Positions 1-6,113 of a stretch of DNA of 20,835 nucleotides are shown one piece after another; positions within the stretch are counted from its first letter, which is position 1; every line of letters begins with the position of its first letter. Location: NCBI GenBank assembly GCA_039933315.1, contig JBDTOI010000067.1:1-20835 (forward strand), written 5' to 3'. The translations under genes were made by a program, and so were the position numbers. The stretch comes from DASXRU01 sp039933315. Lineage in GTDB: Bacteria > Acidobacteriota > Blastocatellia > Pyrinomonadales > Pyrinomonadaceae. The notes beneath the pieces are model-generated. The model did no database searches. It saw only the letters and a list, made by a program, of their open reading frames with translations, and was not told the origin of the DNA.

Positions 1-9
1 GCCCGCCAT
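1..9 (-). CDS. hicA: start of a probable HicA toxin gene, cut by the window edge
   Basis: Only three codons (Met-Ala-Gly) are visible. The ATG shares its A with the TGA stop of the upstream HicB-type gene (TGATG), a junction typical of translationally coupled genes. HicA toxins are small double-stranded-RNA-binding-like mRNA interferases, and many begin Met-Ala-Gly or similar. The call rests on position next to hicB plus the start overlap, so it is inference; the rest of the gene lies outside the window. Confidence 0.3.
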
Positions 10-215
10 CAGACCATGACCTCGACCTGGCTGGTCTCGACGGTCAGTGGCATGCCCAGTTCGGCACGAACCACGAGACATTGCTGAATCGCGTCTTTGA
101 TGTTGACGAGCGCTTCGTCGCGCGTCTTTCCCTCACTCACGCAGCCGGGAATCGACGGGCATTCGACGATCCACACGCCATCTTCGTCTCGATCCAACGT
201 GACAGGAAACTTCAT
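9..215 (-). CDS. hicB: HicB-family antitoxin (68 aa)
   Basis: A short acidic protein of the HicB/UPF0150 type. The visible family pattern is an N-terminal strand (MKFPVTLDRDEDG), then WIVECPSIPGCVSEG, the hallmark 'P-x-x-P-G-C-x-S-x-G' segment, then a helix with DEALVNIKDAI. It lacks the C-terminal DNA-binding extension of long HicB proteins, and about 70 residues is usual for the short form. HicB binds and neutralises the mRNA interferase HicA. The stop overlaps a downstream ATG by one base, consistent with a hicB-hicA operon read leftwards out of the window. The ATG at 215 has only a weak GAG-type ribosome site. Stand-alone HicB-like proteins also exist, so activity as an antitoxin is inferred. 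Confidence 0.82.
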   Translation of the reverse strand: MKFPVTLDRDEDGVWIVECPSIPGCVSEGKTRDEALVNIKDAIQQCLVVRAELGMPLTVETSQVEVMV

Positions 216-297
216 GCAGCGTCACTCAACCATGAATACGCGCAGTTGGGAAGGGTGGTTTACCGCCACCTCAAGTGAACCTATTGAAAGAGCGGGG

Positions 298-1470
298 TTA
301 GAGGGTGGCTAACAGTCCCGTCAGCAGCGCGCCGCGCCGCGGGATGTCATCGACAACAATATGCTCGTGCGTAGCGTGCGCGCCGTCGCCGTCGATGCCC
401 AGGCCATCCAGGACTGCCACGCCTAATGCCCCCACAAAGTTTCCGTCCGATGCACCACCCACGCTAGTTTCGCCAAGCTCGAAGCCCAGCGTCATGGCAA
501 CGCTGCGCGCGTGTTCGTAAAGAGCAATGACTTTGGAACTGCGTTCCAACGGCGGCCGGTTAATCCCTCCGCGCACTTTCAACTGCACGCGCTCGTCAAA
601 CGGCTTTAGCTCCAGTATCTCTTTTTCAATCCAGTTTCCTTCTGCCGCTGAACTGAAGCGAACGTCGACTTCCGCGTGGGCTTCGGCTGCCACGACATTG
701 GAAAGAGTTCCGCCATGGACCACGCCGACATTGACCGTCGTGCCGCCCCCGGTATTGTTCATGGCGTGCAGCCGCACGATCTGGCGCGCCATTTCCAGAA
801 CTGCGCTGGCTCCTTTCTCAGGCTCCAGCCCGGCATGCGCCGCGCGGCCGCGCGCTTCGATCCGGAATATCCCGGTACCTTTGCGCGCCGTCTTAACGCG
901 GCCTCCAGGGGCGGGAGGCTCAAGCACCAGGACCGCCCGCGCGCGTTTGGTCTCAGTCTCAACTAAACTGCGACCAGTCGGGCTGCCATTCTCTTCATCA
1001 CAAGTCAGGAGTAAGACCACAGGTCCCTGCACCGGCAGGTCGAGGGAATCACAAGCGCGCAGCGCTTCGAGAGCCAACGCGCAATTCGCCTTCATATCAA
1101 AGATTCCCGGGCCGTAGACCTTAGTGCCCTCGACCCGCCAGGGTCGCTGGTCAAGCGAGCCGCGCGCATGAACGGTGTCGGTGTGCCCCAGAATAACAAT
1201 AGGCGGCCCGGTGTCCCCAGCGCGGCTGCGGGCGCGGATGCGAAGATGATCGCCGAACTTCTCGCTCGGCACGCGTTCAACCGACATAACTCCAGGGATT
1301 GTTCTGGCGGACGCCGCCAGTAGCGAGACCACCGCATGGCTCCCCGGAACATCACCGGAAGGTGATTCCGTTTCGACTAACGCGCGGGTCAGCGCAAGTA
1401 TTTCGCGTTGCCGACCGGCGAAGTATGTGTAGAGAGAGTCAGCCTGTGATTTTGAGAGTTCGCTGGGCAT
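298..1470 (-). CDS. M20-family zinc metallopeptidase (carboxypeptidase G2-like)
   Basis: A two-zinc hydrolase that probably cleaves C-terminal or N-acyl amino-acid amide bonds; the substrate cannot be told from sequence. Counting from the ATG at 1470 (390 aa), it shows the M20 signature GHTDTVH (His96, Asp98), GPGIFDMKA with the bridging Asp125, the catalytic pair in CDEENGS (Glu159/Glu160), Glu184 in LEPPAPGG, the dimerisation-domain motif GRAAHAG, and a late His-rich GAHATHEH that should carry the last zinc ligand. An in-frame TTG at 1527 would add 19 residues but lacks a ribosome site and lies about 13 bases from the predicted transcript start, so the ATG is preferred; neither start has a clear Shine-Dalgarno. 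No signal peptide is evident, so it is probably cytoplasmic. It is monocistronic with its own promoter. Confidence 0.88.
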   Translation of the reverse strand: MPSELSKSQADSLYTYFAGRQREILALTRALVETESPSGDVPGSHAVVSLLAASARTIPGVMSVERVPSEKFGDHLRIRARSRAGDTGPPIVILGHTDTVHARGSLDQRPWRVEGTKVYGPGIFDMKANCALALEALRACDSLDLPVQGPVVLLLTCDEENGSPTGRSLVETETKRARAVLVLEPPAPGGRVKTARKGTGIFRIEARGRAAHAGLEPEKGASAVLEMARQIVRLHAMNNTGGGTTVNVGVVHGGTLSNVVAAEAHAEVDVRFSSAAEGNWIEKEILELKPFDERVQLKVRGGINRPPLERSSKVIALYEHARSVAMTLGFELGETSVGGASDGNFVGALGVAVLDGLGIDGDGAHATHEHIVVDDIPRRGALLTGLLATL

Positions 1471-1546
1471 GATTGACGGCAAGTGAATCGCGATGCTTAG
1501 TATCGTGTCTGAAAGAGTTTTTGGCAAAGGAGCGGCAGCGCGGCGT

Positions 1547-1574
1547 ATTATACGCCCGAATTATCGTCATTCAA
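1547..1574 (-). promoter_or_regulatory. sigma-70-type promoter of the M20 peptidase gene
   Basis: On the minus strand TTGAAT (1569-1574) is followed after 16 bases by a perfect TATAAT (1547-1552). Transcription would start near 1540, giving a leader of about 70 bases to the ATG at 1470. The match is by eye only. Confidence 0.45.
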
Positions 1575-1640
1575 GTTATGGGGCCATGAAGGTTACTTAT
1601 GCCGGGGTTTAGGTCAACCATGCTCTTCAAGGACTCTTAT

Positions 1641-1750
1641 TTCGTGTTCCTTCGTGAAAGCTTAGTGTGATTTCGTGGATCGTATGGCTCCCAATCCTAA
1701 GCACACGATCCACGAAACTACACGAAACCACACGAACCAATGCTAAGCTT
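1641..1750. repeat. TTCGTG-rich inverted repeat, probable dispersed intergenic repeat
   Basis: Nested dyads share one centre. The outer arms AAGCTTAG (1658-1665) and CTAAGCTT (1743-1750) are perfect. The inner arms TTTCGTGGATCGT (1671-1683) and ACGATCCACGAAA (1705-1717) match at all 13 positions around a 21-base loop. Further TTCGTG units sit on the left (1641, 1651) and CACGAA units on the right. From memory, similar TTTCGTG-rich intergenic repeats occur in many environmental bacteria; that link is recall, not a search. It could form a long RNA hairpin on either strand. Confidence 0.6.
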
Positions 1751-1858
1751 AGATGTTCACAGCGGTCCGGTTCGAACCAGTCGGCGACTTCTTGTGCAAA
1801 GCCCTTCAGGAACAACTGGGTTCGCGGCTGCTGCCCCAGTCGTCATTATTCAAAGCCC

Positions 1859-2398
1859 ATGATTGAAACTGCACGTCTAAAACTAATCCCGTACGGGCTG
1901 ATGCACTTTGAAGCTATCCTGGATGATCAAGGAAAGCTGGCTGAATTGCTCGGCGCCACGGTATTCGAGAATTGGTTTGTATTCCCCGGCGTCGCGGGCA
2001 TCGAAGCAATCCGGTACGCGTACGAACATCTCAAAGCCAACCCCGATATCGCGGGATGGTGGACCTACCTTTTTATTCACCACGAAGATAACGCACTGAT
2101 TGGCCACGGCGGGTTCAAAGGCAAACCGAACGAAGCCGGCATGGTGGAGATAGGCTATGCACTCGTGCCTGCGTACAGGGGTCGCGGCCTGGCAACCGAG
2201 GCGGCTCAGGGTCTGATGGAATATGCTTTTTCAGATCACCGCGTGAAAACGGTCGACGCGCACACCCTGGCTGAACCGAACCCTTCAACGCGAGTGCTGG
2301 AGAGACTTGGACTGAAGCAGGTCGACACGTTGCAGGATCCTGATGTAGGTGACGTATGGCACTGGAGCTTGAACCGAGATGATTATCGAAAGGTTTGA
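1859..2398 (+). CDS. GNAT-family N-acetyltransferase (RimJ/RimL-like, 179 aa)
   Basis: Transfers an acetyl group from acetyl-CoA to an amine on an unknown substrate. It begins MIETARLKLIPY, the usual RimJ/RimL opening ('TeRLxLxP'). The acetyl-CoA loop is VPAYRGRGLATEA, matching the R-x-x-G-x-A motif A, and the family's C-terminal NPSTRVLERLGL ('N-x-x-S-x-x-v-l-e-k-l-G') follows. GHGGF and VEIGYAL form the central strands. The frame stays open upstream to 1667, but that part reads through the TTCGTG repeat and has no family similarity, so the ATG at 1859 is chosen. It is the only plus-strand gene and converges on the toxin gene to its right. No clear ribosome site is visible. Confidence 0.88.
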   Translation: MIETARLKLIPYGLMHFEAILDDQGKLAELLGATVFENWFVFPGVAGIEAIRYAYEHLKANPDIAGWWTYLFIHHEDNALIGHGGFKGKPNEAGMVEIGYALVPAYRGRGLATEAAQGLMEYAFSDHRVKTVDAHTLAEPNPSTRVLERLGLKQVDTLQDPDVGDVWHWSLNRDDYRKV

Positions 2399-2474
2399 CA
2401 CGTAAAGTCACGCGCGACGTCCTGGCTTCCGCGCGAGCTGATTCTACACGGCCCTTCTGGAAGCCGAACAACCT

Positions 2475-2771
2475 TTACCGGTCACCCCAGTAGCCAGGCT
2501 CGCGGCGTTGATGCATGACTGCGACAATCTCGACGACTTCGCCGGTGACGCGATAAATAATGCTAAATGGAAAACGGTTGAGAAGAATTCGCCGAGTACC
2601 ACTTTCAAAAAGTGGCCATCGTTCAGGACCGTCGAGAATGACTTCGATTTTTGCTTCGAGCTCAAGTGCAAAGCGGCGAGCTGCGGTGATGCTCCGCGCT
2701 TTATACCATTTGGCTGCACCGTAGATCTCGGCTTCAGCAGCCGGGTGATACTCAAGCTTATGGTTCGCCAA
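2475..2771 (-). CDS. ParE/RelE-superfamily toxin (98 aa)
   Basis: A probable toxin of a type II toxin-antitoxin pair. From the chosen start it reads with the ParE/RelE layout: LEYHPAAEAEIYGAAKWY near the N-terminus, AARRFALELEAKIEVI in the middle, PERWPLFESGTRRILLNRFP, then IIYRV and the closing AVMHQRREPGYW typical of the family. The start is set to the TTG at 2771, inside the last codons of the upstream antitoxin gene (14-base overlap). This gives the normal length of about 98 residues; the next upstream start (GTG at 2846) would add 25 unrelated residues and overlap the neighbour by 89 bases. ParE poisons gyrase and RelE cleaves ribosome-bound mRNA; sequence reading alone does not settle which applies. 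Confidence 0.82.
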   Translation of the reverse strand: MANHKLEYHPAAEAEIYGAAKWYKARSITAARRFALELEAKIEVILDGPERWPLFESGTRRILLNRFPFSIIYRVTGEVVEIVAVMHQRREPGYWGDR

Positions 2772-2994
2772 GAATATCTCGCAGCTTGACGCGAACCTCG
2801 TGCCCAGGAACAGTTTTAACGGCGCCCGAATCGAGTTCCGCCACACGCTTGGCTACCTCTCGGCGCCAGGCGCGTTCAATTTCAGAATCGATAGCGCCTT
2901 CGAGGGTGTCAACTAAAAGACCAGCGAGAGCCGCGCGATCAGAAAGCGGTAAGTGACGTGCCTTTTCGTAAAGTTCGTCGACTGCTGTTGTCAT
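2758..2994 (-). CDS. addiction-module antitoxin (TIGR02574-like, 78 aa)
   Basis: A small, mostly helical protein matching the 'putative addiction module component' type. The pattern is a leading helix (ELYEKARHLPLSDRAALAGL), then LVDTLEG, then IERAWRREVAKRVAELDSG, and a C-terminal V-P-G-H-E-V segment that usually contacts the toxin. It lies directly upstream of, and overlaps, the ParE/RelE toxin, the standard antitoxin-first order. In such pairs the antitoxin blocks the toxin and often represses the operon. No Shine-Dalgarno is visible before the ATG at 2994; a TTAAAAT lies 6-12 bases upstream, so a short or leaderless transcript is possible. Function is inferred from family and position. Confidence 0.82.
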   Translation of the reverse strand: MTTAVDELYEKARHLPLSDRAALAGLLVDTLEGAIDSEIERAWRREVAKRVAELDSGAVKTVPGHEVRVKLRDILGEP

Positions 2995-3067
2995 AAATAG
3001 ATTTTAACACCGAATCGCGCGCGGAGTCGCAATAAAGCTCTGCTAAGCGATAGCAAGCCACCAGAGA

Positions 3068-4180
3068 TCAGGCAACCACCCGCTCTTTCCTAACTGTTAG
3101 GCTATCAATCCGCGCCCGTTTGATGTCATATCCAATACCAGGCTCATCGCGCACCACGATCGTTCCCTGCGGCGTGACCGTTACCGGAGGATCAATAATG
3201 TCTTCCTCCCAGTAACGGGAGCTGGCGGAAACATCGCCCGGCAGTGTGAATCCTGCAAGAGTGGCCATCCCGATGTTGTGCGCCCGGCCGATGCCGGATT
3301 CCAGCATGCCGCCACACCACACCGGCACATTACGCTCGCGACAAATAGTTTCGACCCGTTTCGCTTCCGCATGACCTCCCACCCGGCCCAGCTTCACATT
3401 TACGATGCGGCAGGCGCCCAACTCTATCGCGCGCTCAGCATCCGCAGGTGAATGAACCGACTCATCCAGGCACACCGGAGTTCTAATCTGCCGCTGCAAC
3501 TTTGCATGATCGAACATATCGTCGTGGGCCAGGGGCTGTTCGATCATCATGAGATCGAATTGGTCGAGTTGCTTGAAGAGCGGGGCGTCTTTCAGGGTAT
3601 AGGCAGAGTTAGCGTCCCCCATGAGTTTGATGTCCGGAAAACGCCGGCGCACCTGTTCGACGATTGCCAGGTCCCAACCCGGCTTGATCTTAATCTTGAT
3701 CCGCTGGTAGCCGGCGGCCAGCTCCTTTTCAATCTTTGCCAGTAAAGCTTCCGGTGAATCCTGTATGCCGATAGAGACGCCGCAGGCTATCTCCCGCTGC
3801 ACGCCGCCCAGATGTTGCCAGAGCGGAACTCCGGCAGCTTTCGCTTCCAGGTCCCAGCACGCCGTTTCAAGAGCTGCTTTAGCCATGCGGTTGCCGCGCA
3901 CCTGCTTGATGAGTTGACCAACCTCGGCCGCGGTTTCCACTTGATGTCCCACGACCATCGGCGCCAGGAACTCCCTTAAAACAGGCCAGGCTGTTTCGGT
4001 CCACTCCTCACAATAGAAGGGGCCTTCGCCGGCGGTGCATTCACCCCATCCGTGAGCGCCGTGTTTGTCAGTGACACGCACCAGGATAATCCGGCGTTCA
4101 GTGGTGCGTCCGAAACTGGTTTCGAAGAAGTGAATCAGGGGCAGGCGAATTTCGCGCAGCTCGATGGCGGAAATGATCAT
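3068..4180 (-). CDS. menC: o-succinylbenzoate synthase / N-acylamino-acid racemase-type enolase
   Basis: A 370-residue enolase-superfamily enzyme of the MenC2/NAAAR subgroup. Members dehydrate SHCHC to o-succinylbenzoate in menaquinone synthesis, and some also racemise N-acylamino acids. The N-terminal capping domain has the subgroup pattern FFETSFGRTTERRIILV and GWGECTAGEGPFYCEEW. The barrel carries the KxK base motif in RIKIKIKPGWD, metal ligands in GDANSAY, IEQPL and LDESVHS, and the second-face lysine in NVKLGRVGG. It follows sufU at 87 bases in the same direction, with a hairpin repeat in the gap, so it may be read from the suf promoter. No other men gene is visible here, so a racemase or epimerase role is a real alternative. 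The ATG at 4180 fits the family start; no strong ribosome site is seen. Confidence 0.82.
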   Translation of the reverse strand: MIISAIELREIRLPLIHFFETSFGRTTERRIILVRVTDKHGAHGWGECTAGEGPFYCEEWTETAWPVLREFLAPMVVGHQVETAAEVGQLIKQVRGNRMAKAALETACWDLEAKAAGVPLWQHLGGVQREIACGVSIGIQDSPEALLAKIEKELAAGYQRIKIKIKPGWDLAIVEQVRRRFPDIKLMGDANSAYTLKDAPLFKQLDQFDLMMIEQPLAHDDMFDHAKLQRQIRTPVCLDESVHSPADAERAIELGACRIVNVKLGRVGGHAEAKRVETICRERNVPVWCGGMLESGIGRAHNIGMATLAGFTLPGDVSASSRYWEEDIIDPPVTVTPQGTIVVRDEPGIGYDIKRARIDSLTVRKERVVA

Positions 4181-4187
4181 GTTCTAT

Positions 4188-4268
4188 AGTGGCACAGACT
4201 TTAGTCTGTGGTGCCGTCCCCGGCTGGTACAACTGAAAATGAAATCACAGACTGAAGTCTGTGCCACT
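4188..4268. repeat. CAGACT double-hairpin (REP/BIME-like) repeat
   Basis: The ends are a perfect 13-bp inverted repeat, AGTGGCACAGACT (4188-4200) and AGTCTGTGCCACT (4256-4268). Each end is also a small hairpin by itself: CACAGACT-TT-AGTCTGTG on the left and CACAGACT-GA-AGTCTGTG on the right. The element touches the sufU stop codon and ends 8 bases before the menC start, so it fills nearly the whole gap. Layout resembles bacterial REP pairs. It could stabilise the 3' end of the suf message or attenuate menC; both roles are inferred. Confidence 0.7.
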
Positions 4269-4717
4269 TATTCAGTCGAAACGATTGGCTCGTTATTGAG
4301 TGCTGCCCGCATCGTATGCCATGCCAGCGAGGCGCATTTCACGCGCACCGGAAAGTCGCGCACACCGGCGAAAATAGTCAGCCTGCCAAGGTGATTCGGC
4401 GTCGCCTCCTCATCCAGCTCGCCAGTGACCATGCGGTGAAACTCACTGAAAAGAGTTTCGGCTTCTTCCCTGCTCTTGCCCTTTACTGCCTGCGTCATCA
4501 TGCTGGCCGCAGCCTTGGAAATGGCGCAGCCGGAACCCTCGAAGCTGACCTCATTCAGGGTCTCGCCTTCAAGCTGCAGGTAAACCGTTAGTTGATCGCC
4601 ACACAGAGGATTAAACCCTTCGGCACTGCGATTGGCGGCGGGAAGCTTATGAAAATTACGCGGCTTCTTGTTGTGATCGAGAATGACTGCCTGGTATAGC
4701 TCGCTGAGTTCTGACAT
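4268..4717 (-). CDS. sufU: SufU-type sulfur relay / scaffold protein
   Basis: A 149-residue IscU-fold protein of the SufU type, which takes persulfide sulfur from SufS and passes it to SufBCD. The zinc/persulfide residues are present: Cys39 and Asp41 in NPLCGD, Cys64 in GSGCAIS, Cys128 in VKCASLAWHT. The long insertion between Cys64 and Cys128, absent from IscU, marks it as SufU. The start is the ATG at 4717 (MSELSELYQAVILDH, the usual SufU opening). A frame extension to 4789 reads through an intergenic repeat and is rejected. It lies 114 bases downstream of sufS in the usual sufS-sufU order. Confidence 0.93.
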   Translation of the reverse strand: MSELSELYQAVILDHNKKPRNFHKLPAANRSAEGFNPLCGDQLTVYLQLEGETLNEVSFEGSGCAISKAAASMMTQAVKGKSREEAETLFSEFHRMVTGELDEEATPNHLGRLTIFAGVRDFPVRVKCASLAWHTMRAALNNEPIVSTE

Positions 4718-4732
4718 CAAGGATACCCCGAC

Positions 4733-4823
4733 CTTTGCGCCTTTGGTTTTTCTTTCCCTGGCGCCTTGGCGGGAAGCGGTTTCACGCAAAGGCGCTAAGA
4801 ATGGAAAGACATAAGGCGCAAAG
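4733..4823. repeat. GGCGCAAAG-rich inverted repeat in the sufS-sufU gap
   Basis: The outer arms CTTTGCGCCTT (4733-4743) and AAGGCGCAAAG (4813-4823) match at all 11 positions. Next inwards, TCTTTCC (4751-4757) pairs with GGAAAGA (4803-4809), and the centre continues as an imperfect dyad of GCGCCTTGGCG against CGCAAAGGCGC. From memory, very similar 'CTTTGCGCCTTTGCG' repeats are scattered between genes in many environmental bacteria; this is recall and was not checked. The resulting RNA hairpin would sit just upstream of the sufU start. Confidence 0.6.
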
Positions 4824-4831
4824 AAAACTGG

Positions 4832-6091
4832 CTACGAAAAAATCTCAATCACCTTCTCAATTGTTCGCGCGAGGGCTTCAACCTCTTCCTTCGTGTTGTA
4901 GAACGCGAAAGAGGCCCGCGCTGTGGCTGGAACCTTGAAGTGCTGCATCACCGGCTGCGCACAATGATGCCCGGCGCGAACTGCAATCCCTTCCTGATCC
5001 AGAATTGTTCCTATGTCATGCGGATGCACGTCATCGAGCACGAATGAAAGCACGCTGGTCTTATTCCGCGCGGTGCCAATGATGCGCACACCCTCTATGG
5101 CCGATAGCAGTTCCGTCGCGTAACGCAGCAACTCCTCTTCGTGCGCCATCGCCTGCTCACGTCCGATACAGTTTAAGTAATCGATGGCCGCACCCAACCC
5201 GATTTGCGAAGCGATTGCCGGCGTTCCTGCCTCAAACTTGTTGGGCAAGTCGGCATAAGTTGTTTTCTCAAAAGTAACGCTGCGAATCATGTCGCCGCCG
5301 CCCTGGAACGGATTCATCGCTTCCAGCAAACGCGCCTTGCCGTAGACGATTCCGCTGCCGGTGGGCGCGAACATCTTGTGCCCCGACAGAGCGTAGAAAT
5401 CGCAATCCAGATCCTGCACGTCCACGGGCATGTGCGGCGCCGATTGGGCCCCGTCAATCAGCACCGGCACCCCGTACTTGTGTGCGCTTTCGATCATCTC
5501 CTTGATGGGATTGATTGTGCCCAGTGAATTCGAGACATGCGTCAAGGCCACAAACTTTGTCCGCTCGTTCAGCAATCCTTCGTAGGCCTCAATCAACAAC
5601 TCGCCGGCGTCATTCATGGGAATGACTCGCAAGCGCGCGTTCTTCTCTTCACAGAGCATTTGCCAGGGAACGATGTTGGAATGGTGTTCCATCTCGGAGA
5701 TGATTACCTCGTCTCCGGGCCCGATGAACTTGCGGCCATAGCCATGCATCACCAGATTGATGCCTTCGGTAGCGCCGCGGACAAAGATACATTCCCTGGA
5801 CTCCTGGGCATTGATGAACCGTTTCACCTTTTCCCGCGCGCCTTCGTAGGCGGTGGTCGCCTTCACACTCAGGTAATGCACGCCGCGATGGATGTTGGAG
5901 TGTTCGTGCTCGAGGTAGGCACTGCCCCGCTCGACAACGACCTGGGGCACTTGAGAAGAGGCAGCATTGTCCAAATAGACCAGAGGCTTCCCGTTCACGG
6001 TCTGGCGCAACACCGGAAAGTCTTCCCGGATGCGTTCGACGTCCCAGACACCGCGCTCGTCACCGATTATTTTGTTCTCCGCTAATGCCAT
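4832..6091 (-). CDS. sufS: SufS-type cysteine desulfurase
   Basis: A class V, pyridoxal-phosphate cysteine desulfurase that removes sulfur from L-cysteine for iron-sulfur cluster assembly. Visible landmarks (ATG numbering, 419 aa) are YLDNAASSQ near residue 40, the HEHSNIHRG segment, EMEHHSNIVPWQ, LIDGAQSAPH, the PLP lysine in SGHKMFAPTG (Lys239), and the persulfide cysteine in RAGHHCAQP (Cys377). The short active-site loop and RAGHHC motif indicate group II (SufS) rather than IscS. A GTG at 6097 two codons upstream is an alternative start; the ATG is preferred although its ribosome site is weak. It sits 22 bases after an inserted collagen-like gene and before sufU, its expected partner. Confidence 0.95.
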   Translation of the reverse strand: MALAENKIIGDERGVWDVERIREDFPVLRQTVNGKPLVYLDNAASSQVPQVVVERGSAYLEHEHSNIHRGVHYLSVKATTAYEGAREKVKRFINAQESRECIFVRGATEGINLVMHGYGRKFIGPGDEVIISEMEHHSNIVPWQMLCEEKNARLRVIPMNDAGELLIEAYEGLLNERTKFVALTHVSNSLGTINPIKEMIESAHKYGVPVLIDGAQSAPHMPVDVQDLDCDFYALSGHKMFAPTGSGIVYGKARLLEAMNPFQGGGDMIRSVTFEKTTYADLPNKFEAGTPAIASQIGLGAAIDYLNCIGREQAMAHEEELLRYATELLSAIEGVRIIGTARNKTSVLSFVLDDVHPHDIGTILDQEGIAVRAGHHCAQPVMQHFKVPATARASFAFYNTKEEVEALARTIEKVIEIFS

Positions 6092-6113
6092 GGTCACTTA
6101 TCAGATTGCGCTA

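Larger units (their letters stand above)
1528..1858. other. intergenic stretch between divergent peptidase and acetyltransferase genes
   Basis: This 331-base stretch holds the peptidase promoter at its left end and a TTCGTG-rich inverted repeat in the middle. Frames cross it on both strands (for example 1627-1815 on the minus strand), but they run through the repeat and show no family features, so no gene is called. Nothing recognisable lies between 1751 and 1858 apart from the upstream extension of the acetyltransferase frame; no clear ribosome site precedes the ATG at 1859. Confidence 0.5.

Noticed and set aside
254..270. GGTGG/CCACC hairpin between the M20 gene and hicB, as a terminator
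   Set aside because: The stem is only 5 bp and no T-run follows on the minus strand.
1627..1815. Minus-strand 62-codon frame
   Set aside because: It reads through the TTCGTG inverted repeat and shows no family features.
1667..1858. Upstream extension of the acetyltransferase frame
   Set aside because: The GNAT fold clearly starts at the ATG at 1859; the extra 64 residues are repeat-derived and low in family character.
2423..2465. GGCTTCC/GGAAGCC dyad between convergent genes, as a bidirectional terminator
   Set aside because: The arms are only 7 bp with a loop near 29 bases and there is no T-run.
2115..2471. Minus-strand 118-codon frame opposite the acetyltransferase
   Set aside because: It is a shadow of a well-supported gene and has no recognisable domain.
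3041..3055. TGCTA/TAGCA hairpin after menC, as a terminator
   Set aside because: The stem is five pairs and the following T-rich stretch (TTTATT) is short and displaced; too weak to call.
4718..4789. Longer SufU start
   Set aside because: The added 24 residues come from the GGCGCAAAG dyad; family start and length fit the ATG at 4717.
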